From contig JABWBL010000184.1 in NCBI GenBank assembly GCA_013360535.1, forward strand, positions 1 through 6,926: DNA of 6,926 nucleotides, written 5' to 3'. Positions within the stretch are counted from its first letter, which is position 1, and every line of letters starts with the position of its first letter. Made by a program: the position numbers and the translations under genes. The notes beneath the pieces were generated by a model. The model saw only the letters and a list, made by a program, of their open reading frames with translations, had not been told where the DNA came from and did no database searches. Below, one piece after another: positions 1-6,176 of this stretch. The DNA comes from Planctomycetaceae bacterium. GTDB lineage: Bacteria; Planctomycetota; UBA1135; GCA-002686595.

Positions 1-4
1 CCGG

Positions 5-9
5 GGAGG
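5..9 (+). promoter_or_regulatory. Shine-Dalgarno site of the GFA-family gene
   Basis: A perfect GGAGG sits inside a GGGGAGGG run and ends 5 bases before the ATG at 15. It supports that ATG as the true start. It is the strongest ribosome binding site in the window; the genes on the right have weaker sites or none. Confidence 0.7.
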
Positions 10-14
10 GCGCG

Positions 15-434
15 ATGGGCAGGACGGCGCGATGCGCGTGCGGCAAGCTGAGCGTGACGGCGGAGGGCGAGCCCGCCGTCGTCCTGGCCTGCCACTGCAC
101 CGAATGCCAGCGGCGCACCGGCTCGCCGTTCGGCGTCGGCGCCTATTATCCGAAAGACAAGGTGGCGGTCAGCGGCGCCTACAAGGAATTCGCGCGGCCC
201 GGCGGCGACGGCCGCACGATGCACAACCGCTTCTGCCCGGACTGCGGCTCCAACCTGTTCTGGGAATCCGAACTCTTGCCCGGCACCTGGGGCATCGCGG
301 TCGGGTCGTTCGCAGATCCGGCGTTCCCGCCGCCGGCGCGCTCGGTGTGGGAAGAGAAGAAGCACGCCTGGGTGCAGTTCGGCCCCGAAATTCCGGGCCA
401 CGTGCAGGGCCGCGCGAGCAAGGCGTCGCGCTGA
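15..434 (+). CDS. GFA-family (CENP-V/GFA domain) zinc-binding protein
   Basis: This is a complete 139-residue protein of the GFA fold, the usual length for a single-domain member. The family is named after a glutathione-dependent formaldehyde-activating enzyme, but most members have no proven substrate, so only the family is called. The zinc ligands are all visible: C7 and C9 in CACG pair with C74 and C77 in CPDCG for the structural zinc, and C26, C28 and C31 in CHCTEC form the second site. The RTGSPFG stretch after C31 and the GSNLFWE stretch after C77 are also typical. There is no signal peptide, so the protein is cytoplasmic. The start at 15 is supported by GGAGG 5 bases upstream and by the closeness of the first Cys pair to the N terminus. 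It converges on the Kup-tailed frame with a 39-bp gap. If the junction near 1160 is an assembly join, this gene belongs with the Kup fragment and not with the genes to the right. Confidence 0.9.
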   Translation: MGRTARCACGKLSVTAEGEPAVVLACHCTECQRRTGSPFGVGAYYPKDKVAVSGAYKEFARPGGDGRTMHNRFCPDCGSNLFWESELLPGTWGIAVGSFADPAFPPPARSVWEEKKHAWVQFGPEIPGHVQGRASKASR

Positions 435-435
435 T

Positions 436-456
436 CCGGGGCGCGGCGATCCCCGG
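436..456. terminator. possible hairpin between convergent genes
   Basis: The 6-bp arms CCGGGG (436-441) and CCCCGG (451-456) flank a 9-base loop in the short gap between two convergent stop codons. The position suits a bidirectional terminator. Neither strand has a T run after the stem, so an intrinsic terminator is not established, and in DNA this GC-rich a 6-bp stem can arise by chance. Confidence 0.3.
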
Positions 457-473
457 CCCGGGCGCGAGGGGCG

Positions 474-1160
474 CTAGATTTCGATCTGCGTGCCGAGCTC
501 GACGGTGCGGTTGGCGGGAATGCGGAAGAAGTCGGCGGCGCTGATCGCGTTGCGCTGCAGGAAGATGAACATCGCCTCGCGCCAGCGGCCGAGCCCGTGG
601 GCGGCGCGCGCGATGAACTTGTCGCGCCCGGAGAAGTAGGACGTCGTCATCGGCTCGGCGGCGAAGCCCTCGCGGCCGTCGCACTGCTCGAGGACGGCCG
701 GTACGTTCGGCGATTGCATGAAGCCGTAGCGCGCGCGGATGCGGTAGAAGCCGCAGCCGAGCTTCTCGAACTCGACGCGCTCGGCGAGCGGCACCCAGGG
801 CCGGTCCGCGGTCTCCACCGTGACGATCGCGACGCGGTCGTGCAACACGTGGTTGTGCTTGAGATTGTGCAGCAGCGCGTGCGGCACCACGCCGGCGCGC
901 TGCGACAGGAAGACAGCGGTGCCCGGCACGCGCCGCGTGCCGTTTCCTCCCGGCGCCGCCTTCTGCTTCTCGGCGATGCGCGCGACGAAATCGGCGAGCG
1001 GCAGCGCATCCGCCTCCGCCCGGCGCTGCGCCGCGCCGCGCTGGCTCACCCACACCGCGATGACGGTGAACACGAGCGCCGCCATCAACAGCGAGACCCA
1101 GCCGCCATCGGGGATCTTGACCAGCGTCGCGAGGAAGAACGCGACGTCGATCGCGAGGAA
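474..1160 (-). pseudogene. kup: C-terminal fragment of Kup potassium transporter, fused in frame
   Basis: The last 228 residues of the long minus-strand frame are the C-terminal part of a KUP/HAK/KT potassium uptake transporter. They begin with the FLAIDVAFF segment of the penultimate membrane helix. Next come KIPDGGWV, a final membrane helix (residues ~1071-1087) and the cytoplasmic domain. That domain has RVPGTAVFLS (1126 on), HNLKHNHVLHDR (1147-1158), RYGFM...PNVP and the hallmark end VELGTQIEI, which closely matches the E. coli Kup ending VIELGTQVEI. A full Kup is about 620-630 residues, so roughly 390 N-terminal residues, including the ion pathway, are absent. The reading frame is intact to its natural stop, so there is no decay inside the fragment. 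It cannot transport potassium as it stands. It is either the real end of a kup gene attached by misassembly, or the relic of a genuine recombination. Confidence 0.88.
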
Positions 1161-4100
1161 CGGCGCGACGAGCGCGTGCGTGTCGTCGTCGAGGAACTCG
1201 GCGCTCTGGCGGCGGATTTCCTCGATGTACTTGCGCAGGCTGTGGCCGCCCTTGGCGACTTCGAGCAGGCTCGCGAGGCCGCGGAACTGACGCTCTCGCA
1301 GCTCCGGCGTCCAGCCCGCGCCCGCGACCCGCAGGCAGTAGGCGGCCCAGATGCGCTCTTCCTGCGGAGCGTTGCTCTCGAGCACGTCGAGCGCGGGAAC
1401 GAGGGCGCGCGGGGAGTCGAGCGCGACGAGCACCTGCAGCAGCTCACGATCGATGCGCGCCGAGCCGTAGGGGTAGAGTTTTTCGAGCAGCGGGCGCACG
1501 CGCGCGACGAGAGCGTCTTTGGTTTGCGGCGCGCGGCAGAGCGCGAGCGCGGTGACGCGCAACTTCTCCACCAGCCTCAGCTCGCCTGGAGACTGAAACG
1601 AGGCCTCGAGAGCATCGACGACGGCGCCGCCGTACTCCTGTGGATGCGTATTGAGCAGCGCGATCAGCGCCTGCGTGTTTCCGATCACAGCTCCGTCATA
1701 CCAGTGCTTCGGATCGAAGTTCTGAAGAGCAAGGCGAGCGGCGCGCGCCGTGAAACCGCGGCCACTCGAGAGATAGCCCGAGAGCACTTCCGCGGCTTCG
1801 GTCGACTCGAAGTCGTTCCCCGACGAACCGGCGTACGCATCTTCGCAAGCGTGCCGCAGCTCGAAGTCGGGCATTGCTTGCTGCGAACGGCCGGCTGCGA
1901 CCGAGTCGATCGCCTCCGGCGCTCCCGCCCAAGTGATGCGATAGAGCCCGGACTGCGTGCGGCGCCCGCCGGTCGTGATGTACATCGCGCCGTCCTTGCC
2001 GATCACGATGTCGGTGACGGGGAACGGGCGTCCGCTCGCGAACTCCTCGAACGAGCCTGTGTACGTCGAGCCCTTCGGCTCCATGTGCACGGCGTAGACC
2101 TTCCCGTAAGCCCAATCGAGCGCGAACATCGCGCGCTGGTACTTCTGCGGGAACTTCGCGCCGGTGCCGAACGTGACGCCGGTCGGCGAGGACATCCCGA
2201 TGTCGACGACGCTCGGCCACGTATCGGGGTAATCCGGCGGCATCTTGCCCGGGCCGCCGCGCCAACCGTAATCCGCGCCGCTCACGCAGTGGAAGATGCG
2301 CGTGGGCTGGTACCACGGCGTGCCGATGTCCCACTCCATGTCGGAGTCGAACGTGAAGAGCTCGCCATCGGTGTTGAACGCGATGTCGTAGGCATTGCGG
2401 AAGCCCGCGCAGAAAAGCGTCCAGCGCTTGGCCTCCGAGTCGGTGACGACGATCCAGCCACCGGGCGCGCGAATGCCGACGGCGTGACCGTTGGGATCCT
2501 CGATGCGCGGCAGCAGGATGTCCTCGGCCCAGTTTTTCGGCCGCAAATAGACATCGATCGGCTCCGGGAGCGGCGTGTGGTTGCCGCCGACGATCCACAG
2601 GCCCGTGCCATCGGGGCTGAGCACGACCGCATGCGGGCCGTGCTCGCCGCCGCCCTCGAACTTGCGCAGGAGCTGCACGTTGTCGAGCACGTCGTCGCCG
2701 TCGGTGTCGCGCACGCGATAGAGGCCGTTGTCGCGGCCGGAGCTCTCGCTGACGACGGCGTAGAGCGAATCGAAGGCCCAGCACAGGCCGTGCGCGCTGC
2801 CGAGCTCGATCGGCACGGGCTCGACCTTCGTGTCGGCCGCCGTCGTGCCGACCGAGATGCGGAACAGGCCGCCGTACTGGTCGCTCGTGTAGAAACGGCC
2901 GGCGGGATCCTCGCACAAGGAAACCCACGAGCCCTGCTGCGCCTTCGGCACGGAATACAGCAATTCCGCGCGGAAACCGGGCAGCAGCACGAGGTCCTCG
3001 GCGGGCAGGGCGCGCTCGTCGGCGACGGCGGCGGGTGCGGCGAACGCGAGCGAGCCCCACGGCGCCATGCCGAAACCGCCGACGACGTGCGCGGGCGAGA
3101 AGCGCGAGCGATCGAGCGCAGCCGGCGTCCATATCGCGCGGTCGGTGTGGATCGAGAGCCGTTGCGCGGTCCAGCTTCCGTCGCTCAACACACGCAGCGG
3201 TCGCGCGCCGTCGCGCTCGGCGACGAGCTCGAACCACGCGGCGGCGATGCCACCTTCATTCCACGCGAGCGCGATGAGCTCGTTGTCGCCATCCTTCACG
3301 AGCTTCGAAACGTCGACCTCGAGCGCCTGCGCCCAGTCGTCGTTGGCGAGCGCGAGCTGGCCGTTCAGGAACACGCGCACGTGGTTGTCGGCGCTGCCAC
3401 GCAGCAGCGTGCGCACGGGCGGAGTTGCGAGCTGGAAGTTGCGCGCGAGCACGATCGTGTCCCAGTCGGGCGAGTCGGCGCTCGACCAGATCCAGTTGGG
3501 TTTTGTGCCCTGAAAATTCGGGCTGATGCGGTGCGCACCGTCGCTCGCGACGGCGGGCTTCGGCGCGGGCGCGACGACGGCGCGTGCGTCGGCCTTGGGC
3601 GAGCGGCGCAGCTCAAAGTTGCGGTACTCGGCCTTCATCGGCGGGCCCGCGTGCAATTGCAGCGCGAGCAACCCGGCGAGCCGGCGCTCGGGCCGCAAGT
3701 CGACGACGCTCGTGAACAGCGTGCCGTTGATCGAGAGCTCGACACGCTCGCCACGCGCGACGATGCGATAGCGGTTCCATTCGCGCGGCTTGACGAGCTC
3801 GAGCAACTTCGCACCGTCGCCAAAACGCTCCTTGCGCGCGCCGTTGCCGTCGAGCAGCACTTCTTCGCCGCGGGTCGCGACGACACCCGCGCCGTCCTGC
3901 TCGTACAGGCAACCGCTCCAGTTCGGCCCGTCCTCGAGATCGGCCTGGAAACCGGCGACTTGCCAGCCGCCGCGATCTTCACTGCGGAACTGCACGCCGC
4001 TGTTGCCGCCGGTGAGACGGAAGTCGAGCTCGAGCTCGAAGTCTTCGAGCGCTCCGCCGCGCCACAGGAGGTACGTCGTCGCGTTGCACGGGTTCGTGGT

Positions 4101-4307
4101 CGTGCTCTCGCCGACGATGCAGCCGTTCTCGACGCGCCAGAAGCGCGGATCGCCGTCCCAGTTCGCGAGCGTCGCGCCGTCGAAGAGCGTTTCGGCGGCA
4201 GGCGCGGGCGCACGAACCTCGACCGGAGCTGCGACGGGTGCCGGTTGCGGCTCACCCTGACAGGCGGCGGCGAAGAGGGCGAGAAGTACGTACGGACGAA
4301 GGTGCAT
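474..4307 (-). CDS. chimeric frame: DUF1080 / sugar-dehydrogenase propeller lipoprotein joined to Kup C-terminus
   Basis: The frame encodes 1277 residues. Residues 1-16 look like a lipoprotein signal, with a hydrophobic core and AAA before C16. Residues 40-235 are a DUF1080 (3-keto-disaccharide hydrolase, PF06439-type) domain, starting LFDGATLANW and containing GGNSGVQFRS. Residues ~267-405 resemble a jelly-roll domain like those beside glycosidases (NWIWSS...VFLNG). Residues ~435-795 are a GSDH/PQQ-type beta-propeller as in PVC 'putative membrane-bound dehydrogenases'. H559 and the GFRN motif (R637, N638) sit where soluble glucose dehydrogenase has its catalytic His and Arg-Asn. DTDGDDVLD (534-542) looks like a calcium loop. 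Residues ~800-1048 are helical, HEAT-like. The expected role is glycoside oxidation or cleavage in the envelope. From about residue 1050 the sequence is Kup. Relatives often end in a cytochrome c domain, but no CxxCH motif occurs here. GGAG lies 8 bases before the ATG. The N-terminal domains are secure; the whole polypeptide as a natural protein is doubtful. Confidence 0.8.
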   Translation of the reverse strand: MHLRPYVLLALFAAACQGEPQPAPVAAPVEVRAPAPAAETLFDGATLANWDGDPRFWRVENGCIVGESTTTNPCNATTYLLWRGGALEDFELELDFRLTGGNSGVQFRSEDRGGWQVAGFQADLEDGPNWSGCLYEQDGAGVVATRGEEVLLDGNGARKERFGDGAKLLELVKPREWNRYRIVARGERVELSINGTLFTSVVDLRPERRLAGLLALQLHAGPPMKAEYRNFELRRSPKADARAVVAPAPKPAVASDGAHRISPNFQGTKPNWIWSSADSPDWDTIVLARNFQLATPPVRTLLRGSADNHVRVFLNGQLALANDDWAQALEVDVSKLVKDGDNELIALAWNEGGIAAAWFELVAERDGARPLRVLSDGSWTAQRLSIHTDRAIWTPAALDRSRFSPAHVVGGFGMAPWGSLAFAAPAAVADERALPAEDLVLLPGFRAELLYSVPKAQQGSWVSLCEDPAGRFYTSDQYGGLFRISVGTTAADTKVEPVPIELGSAHGLCWAFDSLYAVVSESSGRDNGLYRVRDTDGDDVLDNVQLLRKFEGGGEHGPHAVVLSPDGTGLWIVGGNHTPLPEPIDVYLRPKNWAEDILLPRIEDPNGHAVGIRAPGGWIVVTDSEAKRWTLFCAGFRNAYDIAFNTDGELFTFDSDMEWDIGTPWYQPTRIFHCVSGADYGWRGGPGKMPPDYPDTWPSVVDIGMSSPTGVTFGTGAKFPQKYQRAMFALDWAYGKVYAVHMEPKGSTYTGSFEEFASGRPFPVTDIVIGKDGAMYITTGGRRTQSGLYRITWAGAPEAIDSVAAGRSQQAMPDFELRHACEDAYAGSSGNDFESTEAAEVLSGYLSSGRGFTARAARLALQNFDPKHWYDGAVIGNTQALIALLNTHPQEYGGAVVDALEASFQSPGELRLVEKLRVTALALCRAPQTKDALVARVRPLLEKLYPYGSARIDRELLQVLVALDSPRALVPALDVLESNAPQEERIWAAYCLRVAGAGWTPELRERQFRGLASLLEVAKGGHSLRKYIEEIRRQSAEFLDDDTHALVAPFLAIDVAFFLATLVKIPDGGWVSLLMAALVFTVIAVWVSQRGAAQRRAEADALPLADFVARIAEKQKAAPGGNGTRRVPGTAVFLSQRAGVVPHALLHNLKHNHVLHDRVAIVTVETADRPWVPLAERVEFEKLGCGFYRIRARYGFMQSPNVPAVLEQCDGREGFAAEPMTTSYFSGRDKFIARAAHGLGRWREAMFIFLQRNAISAADFFRIPANRTVELGTQIEI

Positions 4308-4315
4308 GCGTGGGG

Positions 4316-4319
4316 CTCC
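4316..4319 (-). promoter_or_regulatory. ribosome binding site of the DUF1080/propeller gene
   Basis: On the minus strand GGAG lies 8 bases upstream of the ATG at 4307. Together with the signal peptide that begins immediately at this Met, it supports this start. Confidence 0.5.
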
Positions 4320-4333
4320 AGGGGCTGGCGCGC

Positions 4334-4339
4334 ATCCTA
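4334..4339 (-). promoter_or_regulatory. candidate -10 element of the DUF1080/propeller gene
   Basis: The minus-strand hexamer TAGGAT fits the TAnnnT pattern of a -10 box and lies 26 bases before the start codon, which would give a leader of about 20 bases containing the GGAG. I see no convincing -35 at normal spacing, so this is a weak prediction. Confidence 0.25.
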
Positions 4340-4428
4340 GCGGAGCGACCTTGTTACTTGGGCGTCACAACGGAACGCTGGCGCCGTCCGTCTGATGCTC
4401 GCGCGGCACCGAACCGGCCGCATTGACC

Positions 4429-4433
4429 AAGGA
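4429..4433 (+). promoter_or_regulatory. ribosome binding site of the DUF4139 gene
   Basis: AAGGA ends 9 bases before the ATG at 4443. It favours that ATG over the in-frame ATG at 4395, which has no such site and would put 16 polar, Arg-rich residues in front of the signal peptide. Confidence 0.55.
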
Positions 4434-4442
4434 AAACGACCG

Positions 4443-6107
4443 ATGAAACCGCTGACGCTGCTCGTTCCGTTCGTGCTGTCGTTCCCGTCCTGCGCGCTCG
4501 CGCGCCCGCAGGTTGCCGTCGCGGCGGCGACGCAGGAGCGCGCGCTGCCCGTGCGCGAGGTGACGGTGTTCAAGGATGGCCACGCGTACGTGTTGCGGGA
4601 ACAGGAGGCGCCGCAGGGTGGCGAGGTCGTGCTCACCGAGCTGCCGGTGCCGGTGCTCGGAACGTTCTGGCCGTACGCGACGGGTGGGGCGCGGCTCGTG
4701 CACGCGAAGTCGGGGTATGTCGAGAGCGAGCGCGACGTCGATGCGATCGACTTGCAGCAGCTCGTCGAAGCGAATGTCGGCCGCAAGGCACGCATCAAGG
4801 ATGCGACCGGTGAGGAATTCAGCGGCGTCCTGCGGCCCTTGCCGCGGCGCAGCGATTCGGACAGCAACGCGTCGGTGGTCGTGCTCGAGGGCGAGGCGGG
4901 CTCGCGTGCGTTGCAGTTGCACGGCGTGCGCTGGATCGAGATCGAGGGGCAACCCGCGCGCACGATTCGCGCGAAGACACGCAGCGAGCGGCTCACGCTC
5001 AAGCTCGACAGCGTGACGAAGGACTCGAAGGTCGGGGTCGTGTACGTGCAGGAGGGTCTGCGCTGGGTGCCGAGTTACAAGCTCGACATCGACGGCAACG
5101 GGAAGGCGCGCGTGCAGATGGAGGCCTCGCTGCAGAACGACTTGATCGACCTGAAGGACGCGACGGTCAACCTCGTCGTCGGCGTGCCCAGCTTCGAGTT
5201 CAAGGACCTCGTCGATCCGATCGCGCTGCAGCAGGAGCTCGCGCGTGTCTCGGCGGCGATGGATTTCGGCCAGAATTTCTCGAACGTGCTCTCCAACTCG
5301 CTGCGCACGCAGGTGGCCGGTTACGCGCCGCGGCAAGGCGACGCGCCGGCGGAAACGGTGCCCGCGGGCAGCGAGGCGGCCGAGGACCTGTACGTGTTCA
5401 CGGTCAAGCATGTGACGCTGGCGAAGGGTGAGCGCATGGTGCTGCCGCTGCGCGAGTTCGAGCTCAGCTACCGCGATGTCTACACGCTCGAAGTGCCGTT
5501 CTCGCCGCCGCTGGAGCTGCGCGAGCAACTGCAGTCCGAGCGCGTGATGGAGCTCGCGAAGGCGCTCGCGGCGCCGAAAGTGATGCACGTGCTGCGCCTC
5601 AAGAACACGTCGGACGCGCCGCTGACGACCGCGCCGGCGCTGGTGCTCTCGCGTGGCCGCGTGCTCGCGCAGGGTCAGATGCGCTACACGCCGACGGGCG
5701 TCGAGACGGATCTCGAGATCAACCCGGCGATCGAGGTGTGTGTCGAGCTCGAGGAGCGCGAGGCCGGTCGCACTCCCAATGCGGAACGCTGGAACGGCAA
5801 CAACTACGGCCGGATCGACATCGCGGGCGCGATCACGCTGCGCAACGAGAAGGGGCAGGCGGTCGAGCTCGAGGTGCGGCGGCGGGTGCTGGGCGTGGCC
5901 GATTCCGTCGGGCAGGAAGGCGCGCTGAAGCAACTCGACCTCGCCAGCCTCGGCGCGGAGGTGCGCGGCGTGAGCTGGTGGGGCTGGTGGAACTGGCCCT
6001 ACTGGTGGTTCCGCTTCAACGGCTTCGCGGAGTTCCGCTGGAAGGCGAAGCTCGAGCCGGGTGAGAGCGTGAAGTTCGACGCGGGATGGCACTACTTCTG
6101 GCAGTGA
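4443..6107 (+). CDS. secreted DUF4139 domain-containing protein with Trp-rich C-terminal segment
   Basis: This is a complete 554-residue protein. Residues 1-20 form a Sec signal peptide with Lys2, a hydrophobic core and an ALA cleavage motif before R21, so it is exported. Residues ~37-53 (VREVTVFKDGHAYVLRE) match the N-terminal beta-strand motif found in DUF4139/DUF4140 (MuiA-like) proteins. The core DUF4139 signature is EGLRWVPSYKLDI (204-216), followed by LQNDLIDLKDATVNLVVGVP (230-249), with further beta-rich sequence to the end. DUF4139 proteins have no established biochemical activity. Residues 512-522 hold seven tryptophans (W512, 513, 515, 516, 518, 521, 522), with more at 533, 549 and 553, which is unusual for the family as I know it. 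The start was chosen on signal peptide and AAGGA spacing. It is transcribed away from the DUF1080/propeller gene and lies 69 bp before the XdhC gene on the same strand, so co-transcription is possible but not shown. Confidence 0.85.
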   Translation: MKPLTLLVPFVLSFPSCALARPQVAVAAATQERALPVREVTVFKDGHAYVLREQEAPQGGEVVLTELPVPVLGTFWPYATGGARLVHAKSGYVESERDVDAIDLQQLVEANVGRKARIKDATGEEFSGVLRPLPRRSDSDSNASVVVLEGEAGSRALQLHGVRWIEIEGQPARTIRAKTRSERLTLKLDSVTKDSKVGVVYVQEGLRWVPSYKLDIDGNGKARVQMEASLQNDLIDLKDATVNLVVGVPSFEFKDLVDPIALQQELARVSAAMDFGQNFSNVLSNSLRTQVAGYAPRQGDAPAETVPAGSEAAEDLYVFTVKHVTLAKGERMVLPLREFELSYRDVYTLEVPFSPPLELREQLQSERVMELAKALAAPKVMHVLRLKNTSDAPLTTAPALVLSRGRVLAQGQMRYTPTGVETDLEINPAIEVCVELEEREAGRTPNAERWNGNNYGRIDIAGAITLRNEKGQAVELEVRRRVLGVADSVGQEGALKQLDLASLGAEVRGVSWWGWWNWPYWWFRFNGFAEFRWKAKLEPGESVKFDAGWHYFWQ

Positions 6108-6176
6108 GGTGAGTGCGACAGCGCACCGCCGCGGGGCCCACGACGAGGACGGGCGCGCGCTATCCTCGGCGGCACG
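6108..6176. other. intergenic gap between the DUF4139 and XdhC-family genes
   Basis: These 69 bp are GC-rich. I find no stem followed by a T run, so no terminator for the upstream gene can be named. The only signal noted is the -10-like hexamer just before the XdhC start. Confidence 0.4.
6161..6166 (+). promoter_or_regulatory. candidate -10 element for the XdhC-family gene
   Basis: TATCCT lies 10 bases before the ATG at 6177. If used as a -10, transcription would begin only a few bases before the start codon, giving a nearly leaderless message. That would agree with the lack of any Shine-Dalgarno sequence before this ATG. No good -35 is visible, so the call is tentative. Confidence 0.25.

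Larger units (their letters stand above)
4308..4442. other. divergent intergenic region
   Basis: These 135 bp separate the minus-strand lipoprotein gene from the plus-strand DUF4139 gene and must hold both of their promoters unless either is read from further away. A -10-like TAGGAT is visible for the minus strand. For the plus strand, TTGTTA at 4351-4356 could be a -35, but the bases 17 downstream (AACGCT) are a poor -10. No strong inverted repeat that would suggest an operator was found by eye. Confidence 0.45.

Noticed and set aside
32..544. 170-codon plus-strand frame overlapping the GFA gene
   Set aside because: It is an Arg-rich shadow. The frame starting at 15 carries all the zinc-binding cysteines of the GFA family.
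1696..3237. 513-codon minus-strand open frame overlapping the propeller region
   Set aside because: It is Arg/Ala-rich and in a different frame from the domain-bearing gene on the same strand, with no family resemblance.
597..4340. 1247-codon open frame on the plus strand opposite the DUF1080/propeller/Kup frame
   Set aside because: Its translation is a low-complexity Arg/Ala/Glu/Val-rich product with no recognisable domain. The minus strand has clear domains throughout. Long antisense frames are expected where third positions are nearly all G or C.
4395..4442. Upstream in-frame ATG that would lengthen the DUF4139 protein by 16 residues
   Set aside because: The extension is polar and would bury the signal peptide, and the ATG at 4443 has AAGGA at good spacing.
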